26,452 nucleotides of DNA. It comes from Vitrella brassicaformis (Eukaryota > Sar > Vitrellaceae). The position numbers were made by a program, and so were the translations under genes. The notes below the pieces were generated by a model that was not told where the DNA came from, did no database searches, and was given only the letters and a program-made list of their open reading frames with translations. Position 1 is the stretch's first letter. Each line of letters starts with the position of its first letter. This document shows positions 1 through 12,260 of this stretch, in pieces. The stretch lies in assembly GCA_001179505.1 (NCBI GenBank), contig CDMY01000691.1:3607-30058 (forward strand). Reading direction: 5' to 3'.

Positions 1-17
1 GGGGGGGGGGGGGGGGG
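1..17. other. Poly-G run at window edge
   Basis: The first 17 bases are all G. Nothing else in the window has a G run of this length. It sits at the very edge and directly abuts the sequence of the last visible exon of the large minus-strand gene. It may be a contig-end or sequencing artefact, or a real G tract in the following intron or exon. I treat it as unreliable sequence. Confidence 0.6.
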
Positions 18-3000
18 CATAGGAAGAGACACCTAGTTCGGATGACTGCAAGCGCCCGTGTTGTGTGTGGTGTGTCGGTGGGTCGGTGGGGTCACCAACG
101 TACCTTCCTTTGAGTGTTGTGTGTGTATGGAGGTCTGTTGGTCCTGGTGTGCGGCGGTCTGTCTCTCGAGGTGCTCGAGCCGCGTGTCGCGGTCGCGGAT
201 GGTCAGCAGCAACTTCTCCACATCCAAACCACTCGTCCGGGTCTTCTTCTGCAAAGTCGTCTCCAACTCCTCCAGACGCCTTATCCATATCGCACACACG
301 ACAGACGTGGATGTCTCACCAACAGTGGAGGGATGGATCGATGGATCTTAAGATGGCTTACTTGGTCTTGGACATTTTCCACTTCTGGAGCTTCTTGGTC
401 TGCTGCTGCGCCATGTTGACCTGCCCCTTGAGCCGGTCAATGGTGAACTCGCAGGAACTCACGTTCTGCGTGGCCTTGATGAGCTCGCCACGCGCCGTCT
501 GCTCCCGCGCACGCAGTTCGTGCAGCTGCGCCCACAGAGAGCTGTTGTCCGTCAGAGTCAGCCGCAGCTCGCGGACCTCCTTCTCGAATCGCTCCCGAGT
601 GGTCAGCAGCCGCCAGGCCTGGAAGGTGCGCAGCTTGAGGTTGACGCTGTGCTGCTCGTGCAGCTGCACCGTACCGTCACAACACGCAGGCAGGCAGGAT
701 ACACAGGAGTGTGCTTGTGCTTGTGCTGGTGGGGAATCCTTGTGTGGTGTGTGAGTGTACCTGTTGTCTCATTCTGAGGACCTCGGACTCGTCGTCTTGT
801 GCCAGTCCCTTCATGAGCTTCTCCGCGCCCGTCATCGGCCGGTCACCGCGATCGACCTCTCTGTCCTTTGCTTCGGTCGCCGCGGCCACTGCAGCAGTGA
901 CCGAGGGAGCTTGAGTGACACGCCGCGATGTGTCCGTCACTGATTGATAGACGTGGATGCACAAATGACGGCCCTCCTGTGTGTGTGTCTGTGTGTTGTG
1001 GCTCACCAGCAAAGCTGGCCTTGTGCATGAGCCTGCCGGAAGCGTGCTGCTGTAGCGAGTCCGCCTCGTCCTCAAGTGCCTTCTGCGCCCTGAGCAGTGA
1101 GGCGGGGTGTCCGATATGGTGTCTGTCGGCCAGGTCGGCCAGCTCCTGCAGCGCCCTCTCCTTGAGCTGCCGCAGGGCCACAACCAGCTCGTGGTGCAGA
1201 GTCTCGCGGTACTCCTGGGACGAATCGATCGTGTGCGCTAGGTCGTTGCGAAGGCCCTGCAGCCAGACAGACACACAGACAGACAGACAGACATGGAGAG
1301 ACAGACAGAGACACAGAAATGGGGAGAGTGTGCGTGGGACCTGCAGTTCTTGCTGGACACTCCTGGTGATTTCGTCTTTGAGTTTTCGTTCGGTGGTGTG
1401 GGCGGCGCTTTGTATGTCGACGATCAGCCGGTGGAGGCGGTCGATCTCAAACACCAACTTGTACCCCTTCTCAGCCACCTCGGCATTCACCTGCAGTGAG
1501 TGCACCACACACTAAGTCGAACGAAACACTGCTGCTTGTCGATCGCCTTGCCTGACTCTCCCTCTCCCTCCCTCCCTCCCTACTAAGTACCTGTGTGGCG
1601 AGCTGTGTCTTGAGGTGTTTGGTCTCGTGGCGGAGAGCGCGTGTCTTGTGCTCTTGGTTCATCAGGCTGGGCAGGCAGGCAGACAGGAAGAGACACACAG
1701 ATTCGCACAGGTGAGCAACCTGTCGGTGTCTGTCATGTCTGCCCACCTCTGGCTGAGTCCGTCGATGAGCCCCTGGGCCTGGTGCTGCCGGCCGGCCAGG
1801 AAGTTGACAGCCCAGTAGAGCAGCTTCTTGCCCAGGTCCTCCACACACTCGTTCAGGTCACGCTCCAGAAACACATAGCCGCGCTCGCCCGAATTGGTCC
1901 GCACAAAGGTGCCCCTGCACCCACCGCACCGCACCAGAAAAGACACAAGTCCGTCCGTCCAAGAGAGACACAGACACCTACCCACACACAGCGTACCCAC
2001 AGACCTGCTTCTGAGTCTCTGGATGAAGTTGAGTGTGATCTCGATCTTGGACACAAAGTGTCTGCGGTCGAGGAGTGCGATGGTGTGGTCGAAAATCTCG
2101 CCCTGCGTCTTGCTGGAGAAGTCCGTCTCGGTGTAGCCCGCCTTGAGCACCTCCTCGGCCATCGGCTGCCGCGCCAGCCCCTCAGACACGTTGATGCTGA
2201 CCAGGGTCGATATGGTGTGCAGCTCGCCCTGGCACGCCGCAACCAGCAGCTCCAGGAAGATCTTGTCCAAACCAACCAGCATCAGGGATATCTGACGGAG
2301 AAGGAAGGAGACATCGCGTGTGACGCGCGTGGCGGTCTCTCTCGTGGTTTCCCACCCATGCTTTGCTCACCCTACCGCTGCGTATGTGGTGGCCATGCTT
2401 CGTGTGAGGTCCCGCTTGGCCCGCTCCAGCACCTCCTTTGGCAGCGATGTGTACTGCAGCTCCATGTCCTCCAAATCCATCGGCACCTCGTTCTCGTTCT
2501 CACCCTCCCCACCTTGACGCGCCACCGACGGGCCGGGGGCGGGGGGGAAGTCCTCCTCGGTCGCTGTGGCTGTGGGGGACGCCTCATCAGGCAGCATGGC
2601 GCCTCCCCCAGACCTGCAGCAGAATGGACATGACATCAGAGGTGTGGTGCAGTCTGTCTGGTGGGTGGGTTGGTTACTGACTTTCTGAGTATCGCCCTGC
2701 TGAAGGCGTCGATGTCCTCAGCTGGTGGGCCGAAGAGTGTGTGGAAGAGGGCCTGTGCGGCGCCCCGCTCCTCTCCACTCGCGAGCTGCTGCATGTTGAT
2801 GCTGCTGGGGAGGCGGCGAGTGACGAGGGCCATGAGCATCTCTTTCATGTAGGAGTGCACCAGCCGCGCCCGGATGAGCTCCTCCTCTCCCTGCATGGCC
2901 TTCTCCACCTCCACCTGAGGCGATATCTCCAACACCTGCATCCAGTCGTCGAGCTCGATCTGCAGCTCCATGTGTGTGGCCGCCACCATCTGACGGGACG

Positions 3001-6000
3001 CCGGGCGGAGGAACAGCAGCATCCCCGGGACATAACTTAAAGGCAAGTGCGGCAGACCCCTCAGCCCCCACTCCTGCAACGGACACTCACGGACGCCCTC
3101 ATGCTGCTGCTGCGGCACATGAGGCGCTCTCTTCTCGCCGTCACTGGGGGTCTCTCCCCCCCCTGTCGCAGCTTGGCTGAGGGGCCTGACCAGATCGGGG
3201 CGGCACTGTGCTACCACCTCATGGAAGAACGGATGTAGGTAGGGGAAGGGGTGGGGGAGCGGTGCGTGCAGCTCTGAGAAGTACACGGCCATGGTCCGGT
3301 CGGAGCACTCGCCGTACTCGTCATAGTCCACCAGCAGCGGCTGCAGCGAGATGGAGTCGGCCATCAGGCTCACCCCGTGAGACAGCCGGTCAGCCGACCC
3401 CGCCAACGCCTCGTGCAGACCCAGGCCGGGCACACCACCACCACCACTACCGCTGGCTGCCCTCGCCTCCCCCTCTGCATGCTCCTTTGCCGTCGGGGAC
3501 GACGGCACGGCCAGAGACAGCCCGTCTGTGAGGAAGGGTGACGCGCCCCAGTCAGGTGGCTTCTCCCTGTTGAGGCGTGATGCCGGCCGGCTGCCCGACT
3601 CCCTCCCTTGAGCAGAGGAGGGCGTCTTGGCGCCGTTCAGCTCAGGGAAGTACTGCAGCGGCGAGAGGCGGATGGTGAGGCCGCCAGCCAGCCGGGGCTT
3701 GCCCAGCAGGAGCTGCTGCCACAGGGCCAGCTCTGCCTTGTCGGATGTGTGGTGGGGCGACGCGGGGGGGAGGAACGAGGCGGCGTGGGTGGGAGGCTGG
3801 TTGAGGCGCTCCGAGAAGGCGTGTAGCAGCAACAGGCAGCGCCACAGCAGCAGCTGGGCCTTGCGGGCCAGGAAGCTGATGGAAAACAATGAAGAGTTCA
3901 CTCATGAGTATATGGGGTGGGCACACGGATATGTATACCTACCTTTGTGTGACGTGTGCGGGGTCTTCCTTTGCGCTGATGATCATCTGTATCTGCTCCA
4001 GCTGCCGCTTCAGCGCCTCGAAGTCCCCCTCACACGCCATCAGAGACTCCACGGCGTTCCGCACCTCTATGTCCTCCACCGACTGATCCAAGACAGACAG
4101 ATGAGCGCGACACAAGGAAGGAGACATCACCCACCCACACAAACACACGAGACACGCAACCTCTCGCCCTCTCTCACCTCGAGCAGCGGCACGTCGACTG
4201 CCCTGGGCAGCCGCGTGCCGATGGGCAGCCCCGCTCGCTGGTCGGTGGACGCCCTGCGTGTGGGGCTGCTCCCGCCCCCCGCCGCCCGCAACAGCTCCTC
4301 ATCGCTGCTGGATGCCTTGATAGCGGGGATCTCCAGCAGTGAGGGCTTCAGGGATGCCCGGCGCATCAAGAATATCATCGAGACGGGGTCGGAGTCGAGC
4401 AGTGCGAGGGCCATGTGCAGCGCGACGACGGCGTGGAGCCCGTGCAGGGTGTCCCGCATGTATCGCCCCTGCACGTCCTGCACCACCGGCACGCGCATCT
4501 CCAAAATCTCCCGGCAGCGATCGTCCTCCCCACTCCCACTCCCACCACCACCAGGCCCCCCACCCCCGTCGACGGACACGCCCCCCGTGACGAGCATTGG
4601 GTCGACCCGCTTGGGCGGCGCCTCCCCCCTGATGACCTTCATGTGGTGCTTGACGCGCTCGAACTCGTTGGCGGTGCCGAGGGGCACGACTGTGATGGGC
4701 GAGAGGATCTTGTCGAGGAAGTAGAGCTGATCGGCCTCGTCCTCGCTGGGTGTGGCGAGGGGCTTGAGTGTGGGCGCCTGTGTGGCCTGGATGGTGGTGG
4801 GGAGGGTCAGAGGCGTGCGGATCGACAAAGTGTCCGGGTCGATGTACGGCTGGAAGCCGTGACGGTGGATGACCGACTCGCCCGACGTCAGCCTGACGAC
4901 ACGACACGAGGAACGAACGGTGTGCTATGTATGGGTCATATGTTTTCCCCTGTCTGTCGGTGTGCCTGTGTGGCTACGTGAGAGGCGAGATGTCTTCCGG
5001 GATGAGCTCTGCCAGCTCGAGCATGGCCTGTGCCACCCTCCCCCCCTCCAGCCGTAGGGCCACCTCACACGCCCGCCGCAGATGCAGCGCCCCGCCCAGC
5101 GACACCAGCCTGTACCGCAGCTGCCGCACCGACCGCATAAATGCCTCCTCAGTGCTCACAGCCTTGGGCAGCTGCTGGGCCTGCGCAACCAGCACACGGC
5201 CCCGGTCCTTCCAGTACCCCAGGACGGCACCCCGCAGGCCGTGCAGGTGGTCGGGCACACGCACGAACTGCTTGGCCACTGCACGGCCCTCGTTCATGAG
5301 AAGGGTCTCCTTCTCCTTGGCTTGCTGCTCCAGCAGCGCCGCCCGCTGGGAGGACGTCATGGTGGCGCCGGAGGGGAGGGGGGCGGGGGAGGCCTGTGTG
5401 ATGGTGGGGGGGCGTGTGTCGCTCTGTTGCTGGACTTGCTGCTGCTCCCATGGCCGCTTGGGGCGGTGCTGCTGTGTCTGCTGCTGGAACATGGCAGAGG
5501 GGCGCTGTTTCGACTCGCGCGCAGACCAGGAGAGCCGACGGAAGCGCTGCTCAAGGGCAAGCAAAGCCTGGGACAGCGCAAGAGAGAGAGAGAGAGAGAG
5601 AGAGAGAATACCGCTGGCTGCATCTCTCTCTCTGCGTTGATGGGGTGTGGAGAAATTACCTCTCGTCCTCTATTGTCGAGCTTGTTTGACCCGGTCTCTT
5701 CGAACAGGATGGTGGATCGCTCCCGCTGCAGAGGGGTCATGAGCAGCTGGTTCTCGAGCGTCGCCACGGTGAGGAAGGCATGATACGCCACCTGGTGCTG
5801 CAACACCTGCTGCAGCTCCACCACCCTTCAAAGACACACAAACAGACCAAACCAACCAACAAAACAGAAAACCAAAGGCACACAGACAGACAGAAGTGCC
5901 GTGTGTGGTCGTTCTCTCCCCCTCTCGGCCGCCAGCCCACCTGGGTGCGGTGGCGTACAACTGCACATGGCGGTCCGTCCATTGCAGCGCCACCCCCACC

Positions 6001-9000
6001 TCCCTGTCCAGCCGGGCGGCCGCGCCGTGCTCAGGGCCCGTGTAGACACCCGGTGCGTCGTCCTCTGCCCCCCCTCCCCCTGCTGCCGTTGAAGGGTGTG
6101 TGTAGATGCCTGTGGCTGGGTCGCCGAGAGGCGGGAGGGTGGCGGGGGGGAAGGAGAAGGGCAGGCTGATGCCGCAGTTATTGGCCTGCTCCGTGCAGAG
6201 GCGCTCTAGGATGGAACACTGGTACGATAGCAACCTGAAGGAACGAATGAATGGATGAATGATCAGACAGACAGACAGACACACACAGAGAGAGAGAGAG
6301 AGAGAGAAGACACAGATGGAGTGAAGAGCCGCCCTCTTTCCCTCTCCCTCTCCCTCTCCCTCTCCCTCCCCTCCCCTCCCTCTCCCTCCCCTTTCTCTTT
6401 CTATCTCTGCTACAGTGGCTGTGTGCTAACGTGATGGCGGCCCTGGTCTTGATCTGATGCACAATATTCGAGAAAATGGTCAGCACGCCCTCCACCCTGG
6501 GCTTGCGTCTCAAGTCCACCATCTCCTTCTGCATGCTCAGGTCGAACTCCTTCTCCTCCCGCGCCACCTGGCTGTCCTCCCCCTTGCCCTTGCTGCGCGA
6601 CGCGGCCACTGAGGACTCGACGGTGATGGGGAACTGGGAGGACGCTGAGGGGGGCCGAGGGTGGTCGGACGAGTGTGTGGAGGTGCCGGCAAGCTTGTCG
6701 AGACGGAGGGCCATCGACTGCCCCGCCAGGAGGAAGTCCACTGACCCCTGTGGGAACTGCTTGAAAGGGTCTGTGGATGTCGCCTGCGCTGCGAGGGTGG
6801 ACTGGAGGCTCTCCTGCCATAATGAGTACGCCACCTGCTGCACGCAAAACTCTGTAGGTCAGTGCCCACACAGACACAAGGCGCAGGTGTGGGCCGACGG
6901 TCGTTGCGTGTGTGCGTGTGTGTGTGGCTGATCTGCCTGTGGCTGGCTGGGCGGCCGGCTGACCGATGGCTGTGGTGTGCAGGATGGAGGGCGGCTTGAG
7001 CTCCGCCAACAGCTGTGTCGTCACGCACTCGAGCACCATGTCGCCCCGCCACGCCATGCACAGCGACTCGAAAAACTCAAACACATCCACCTGCATACAA
7101 ACACACAAAAAGCCATTCGAATGCGGTCCTTACTCAGCTACTTACCTTTTCACCGCTCGGCACGATCCGCATCAGCGTGTTCTGCTGCAGCGACGCCTCC
7201 ATCTCCCCCGTCCGAGACATGTGCGAGAAAGGACATGGCGGTGGCAGCCCCTCGGTGGGATGCGCCAGGTTTCCGTGCACGTCGAGATGCACTCGCAACG
7301 GGCCGATGCGACGCTGGTGGCCGCCTGCACACACCCAAAGCATAGCACATGTGGCGGAACGAGCAGTCAGCAATGGTAGAGGGGAGGGAGGAGGTGAAGA
7401 GGACAGGACCTTCGGCGGATTCGCTGTCCCCCGGGCTGCGTGCAGCGCTGGGCGATGAGGAGCCGCTCTCGGCCGACTGGCCGCCGGCTGATGGGGGGGC
7501 ACCTGCACTACGGATGCGGGCCGCCAGGGACACCCTACACACACATAAACAGCAGAGAGAGAGAGAGAGAGAGACATGGGAGGATTGCCTGGTGGCTGGG
7601 TGGTTGTCGGTGTGTAACTGACTTGGGTTGAAAGTCTGGTCTGTCTTTGATGTAGCGGTGGAAGACATCCAGCTGCTCTGAGGTCGCCCTGAACACCGCA
7701 CGACACATACATTTCTCACACAATTGCCGGCCACAACAGCCTCCCCGTCTCTCCGTCGGCACTCACTCACCGTGCGGCCATCCTCTCCTGTTGGATCTGC
7801 ATGTGCAGCTGCTCCCGCATGAGCTGTGCCCGCCGGTCCATGGCGCTTACGGCCGCCGTGTAGGACAGGGCGAAGTACTCCTCCTTCAAGTCGATACGCG
7901 GCCTGCCGGAGGCAGATAGAGGCACACCACACACACACAGACAGAGAGACAGAGAGAGAGAGAGAGATCGGCAGCCGTGCCTAAGTCAGTGGAGACGAGA
8001 AAGAGAGAGAGAGAGAGAATTACCTCTGTGCCATGACGTCAGTGATCCTCTGTGACAGATCGCGACGCTCTGAAGGGGCCGTCAACACACGCACACACAC
8101 ACACACACACCCCATGTGTGGTGCGCCATCTACGCCTCAGCTGTCTGCAGCCCCCAAGCAACTCACTCCCCTACCTTTAGGATCGGTGGTGTGCTCATAT
8201 ATCTCCCAGTAGGCCTCCACCAGCCGCCCCTTGGCCTCATGGTAAGCCCCCTCACACTCATACGCGTCCAGCAACACGCCGCACCGGTCGATCACCGGCG
8301 TCGGCAGCGACCCGCCTCCCCCGACCCCTCCTGACGACCGCCCAGACGCCGACACGGACGCACCCCTGCTGGCCCGGCTGGAGGTCGATCCCGCGCCAAG
8401 GGGCTTCTCGAATTTGCGGATGAAGAAGGTGCCGATGGTGAGGATCTCTTCCTGCAGCTGGTCGAGGTCGGCGAGAACGGCGTCGTGGACGACCAGCACG
8501 CCCAGGGGGTCGCGGACGGCGATGTCTGTGTCGCCCCCGCTGCCAGTGCCGCCGAGGGGTTCGTAGCTGTCCCGACCTGAAGGAGATGGACACCGGGAAG
8601 GGGCCGGGGAGGGGAAGGGGGGAGATCGTCTCTCTCTTCGTGTATGTGTGTACGTATTTGTGTGGTGTGCGTCACCTACCCACTCCGGTTTCCTGCAGGG
8701 CGACCTCGCATTTGTGGAAGGGCGCCCGGTGCTGTGAAGGGGTCTTCTGGGCTGAGTCGATCTGGCGGAGCGAAGACAAAGACGCATGTATGTGTGTGTG
8801 GGTGTGGGTGTGTGCGTCTGAGTGGATACCTGCGGCAGGACAGGATTTGACTGGTGTCTGAGGGTGTAGATCAGGTTGCCAATCACCACTTCATTCGGCA
8901 AGACGCCTTCTGTCTGCAGCAGACACACACACCGTGGTGACACACAGACATCGACACCTCTATGTCTGACTTGGCCCGTTACCCTCTCAGTCTGCAGTTC

Positions 9001-9273
9001 CTTGACGCTTTTGGGCTGCGGCGGCCGCGCCCTCGCGTGTGCGCGCTGCACCGCCGCCCAGTCGAGCTTCTCCTGCTGCGTCACACGGTCGCGACGGGGG
9101 TCTGCTTGGATACCATATGCACACACCACACCACTAATTGCACACCACACCACATGTGTGTGCACAGATGGGCGCTCTCGACCTAGTGGAATGTCTCTCA
9201 GCAGGTGCTGGTGCGCATCCAGGGCCAGCTGCCGCTGAATAGAACTGAGAGGGGAAGGACCATTGTGTTCTGC

Positions 9274-9306
<33 letters not shown>

Positions 9307-12229
9307 GTTCTCTCTCTGTGTGTGTGTATGTGTGTGTATGCGTGTCTGAAGGTCTCCCCTCCCCTCCCCTCCGCACCGGAAGAAGTTGAGTCTGCGGAGA
9401 AGCCGAGTGCGGAGTGCGCGGCACCTGAGGTGCCGCAGGTAGTAGAATGAGCGCACATTGTGGGAAGGCAGGAGATGCTCACGATCGGCCGGCTCCTCTA
9501 CACACACCCCACACACGCACACACGCACAGAGCTCCTTGTGCAATCCAACAGACAGACTGCCTACCACACCACTGGACTGACCTGCAGGCCCTGAGGGCC
9601 CTATAGGTATGTGGTCGAACTGCGCCCCCGGCCCCCTCGCGACACCGCCACCTATACGGTGATAGCTCACCCCGCCATCCTCATTTACACCAACACCCAC
9701 TCCCCTGCTGCCAGGCTTGCTCTGCGTGTGGTGGGTCTCCTGCCGGGAGAACGACCTCGACCGTGTCAGAGAAGTGCGTCTGCTTTTGTCGGTGTCGAAG
9801 GCGTGCAGCAGTCGCTGTGTGTGGGTGTCGGCGAGGTCATTGAGCCGCCGCAGGACGTACTTGAGGTCGTGCGACTTGAGGAAGTCGTGTTCGCTGCGGA
9901 GGAGGCCGTCGATGCCGCCCTCGTGCACACCGTCGCTTGACGACTGAGCTGACAACCATCCCTCCATCCATCCATCCGTCCATCCATATCACAATGTGTC
10001 CCCCTCGCTCACCTCTGCGCGCAACGTCGTCCACATCCTGCGCGGCTGCCGATAGACCCGTGGCGGCACGGTCGCCTGTGCAGTAAAACGGGCACGATCG
10101 CATTTGTGTGTGGATGTTTGTGGCGGGCAGATGTTGGGGCTCATACCGACCGGTGAGGCTAGCTGCCTTTTGTCTGCTGGGCAGCCGGGGCCGCGGGAGG
10201 TGCTCATAGTAGTAGCGCAGGATGTGACGCTGGTGAATGACAAGACACACAGGGATGTGCCTGTGTCTGTGGTGTGCGACCTACCTGTTCGAGGACGACC
10301 GGGTCGACTCGGGGGATGTAGCAGACGAAGGGCAGCCAGTTGCACGCCTTCAAGTACTGCGATGATCAACCGATGGATGCACACGCACAGAGACAAGGAG
10401 TGTAAGTAAGCACGCAGCTCATCTCTCTGTGCTGACTGACTGACCATGGTGGGCTGCGGCTCGTCGCCCTCCTCCCTCCCCAGCGACAGCCCAGCGTCAC
10501 CCTCTACCACACCCACCATCCATCCATCCATCCATCCATTCATCCATCCATGCCAACACAACCGATTCTCTCCGTTCCTTGCTCACCGTCGTCGATTCCC
10601 TCACTCTCCAGCAGCCTCTGCAGCGACGAGGGGTCATCGCCGCCCCCCTTACCCCCGCCCCCTCCAGCACTCTGCGGCCTCGTCTGGGGGGCGCGCATCG
10701 TCACTGACCGCACCGCGGCCGCAGCTGCCGCCACCTTCGCACCGTGGCTGTGCTGCTGCTGCTGGTGGTGGGGCTGGTGGGGGTGGCCACCCGATGACGT
10801 GGCCGGGCGGCCAGTGCCGCCACGCTTGTCCGCTGGGTGCTCGTCTGAGAGGGGAGACAGACAAGCGGCTTGGGGGTGGGGTGTCTATGCGTGTGCGTGT
10901 ATGTGTGTGCAGTTACCAGTGTTTGCGGATGTGTTTCGCCTGTCTGGTTGAGCCTTTGAGTGATAGGGGGGGAAGCGCGTCTGGCGGATCTGCCGCTGGA
11001 AGTGGTGCGGGAACTCCATGGACACCTGTGCCGCACCCACACCACACCACACACAGAGGGAGGAACACATGATGAGTGTGAGTCTGTCTGTCTGTCTGTC
11101 TGTCGGTGTGTGTGTGTGCATTGATTGATATACCTGGTGCAGGAAGGCGTGTCCGCTGTCAGTGTGGATGGAGGTGGTGATGTCGAAACACGCTCCAAGC
11201 TTCACCAACAGACGCTCCAGCTGATCGAGGGAGGGACCAATCGATGGATCGATCAGCTGGCCTGGCGGCAAATTGGCCATGTCGCCAGTCAGTCGTGTTG
11301 CCCCTACCTGTGGTCGCGAGTACACCAGCAGGGGCAGTTGCGTCCTGTCAGCACGGGCCAGCAGCTCGGCGCTGCCCCTCGTGTGGTGATGACGCTCCTC
11401 GTCGCCCTCCTGATGTATACGATGACGCACACACAGCTGATCTGCTCTGGTGTCTGGCCACCCACCCCTCCCACCCTCCTCCCACCGTGTGTGGCCATCG
11501 CTGCTGTGTCTGCGTGTCTTTGTCTTTGTTGCTGTGCAGCATCTTGACGACCTCCAGACACATGAGCCTGACGCAGCACTAACACCAGTAAGTGCCGGAT
11601 GTGTCAGGCGGGGTCCACTCTATCACGCACACGCACACAGGTACACTCACACATCGTGTGTGTGTTCACCATATGGTCTGGCGGTGGGTGAGGCCCACAT
11701 ACTGGAGCTGCGCGATGAACCTGCATGACATGAGACAAACAAACAGGGTGTGGTTATTGTGTTTGTTGTGTCTAGGTCGATTGGTCAAGAAAGACACACG
11801 CACTTTTTGAGGTGCCACGTGAGGTGGTGGTGTGACACCAGCTGCCGGATGTGCACCACCAAATCAGCTGGATGGATGGATGGATGTGGGCAGACGTCGG
11901 TGAGACACACACACACACACACATACACACGGTGAACGACCACAACCAAGCGGGCCATCTCTCACCGAGGAAGAGACAGCTGGTGGATTGAGACACAGGA
12001 AGGTCTGCAACACAATTGATTGGTCGTGGTTTGTGTGTTTGCGTGTGTGTCTCTAGCAGCGCACGTCTATCTGTGTCGGTCCACGGCTTGCTTACTGGAT
12101 GAGTAGAGTGGCTGGTTTGAGGCCGACACGGCCACCGGCGGGCGATGCCGCTCTGAACACACACCACACCAGACCAGACAGACCACACATAAATGTCTTC
12201 CTGCCTGTCCTCCATCTCTCTCCCTCCCT

Positions 12230-12260
<31 letters not shown>

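Larger units (their letters stand above)
6431..10075 (-). other. Exons 17-31 of the giant gene (central part with the CCDC162-like block)
   Basis: Exons in transcript order: 10013-10075, 9583-9948, 9377-9497, 9183-9244, 8983-9101, 8830-8913, 8680-8761, 8175-8576, 8024-8069, 7771-7902, 7623-7688, 7410-7534, 7146-7324, 6964-7090, 6431-6851. Exons 24-26 (8576 down to 7771, about residues 869-1062) are the most family-like part. They contain ILTIGTFFIRKFEKP, then AYWEIYEHTTDP, then ITDVMAQRPRIDL, with a Ser/Gly-rich insert between the first two. Exon 28 is Ser/Pro/Gly-rich, probably a disordered linker. Exon 30 contains VDVFEFFESLCMAWRG. Exon 20 uses the CTCTCAG acceptor at 9245; the nearer TTCAG acceptor would break the frame. 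Confidence 0.8.

Noticed and set aside
1-17. G run as a telomere end
   Set aside because: It has no T/A-containing telomeric unit, and it adjoins coding sequence.
358-360. TAA as the end of the giant gene
   Set aside because: It lies within a perfect GTAAGC donor, and joining to 279 continues the coiled coil in phase for 58 more codons. Termination here remains a minor possibility.
1641-2633. Plus-strand open frame of about 330 codons
   Set aside because: It overlaps four well-supported minus-strand exons with matching splice phases, and its own translation has no family character.
3627-4724. Long plus-strand open frame inside the giant gene
   Set aside because: It crosses exons and introns of the minus-strand gene and reads as low-complexity Ser/Arg/Pro protein. 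It is a shadow of high GC content.
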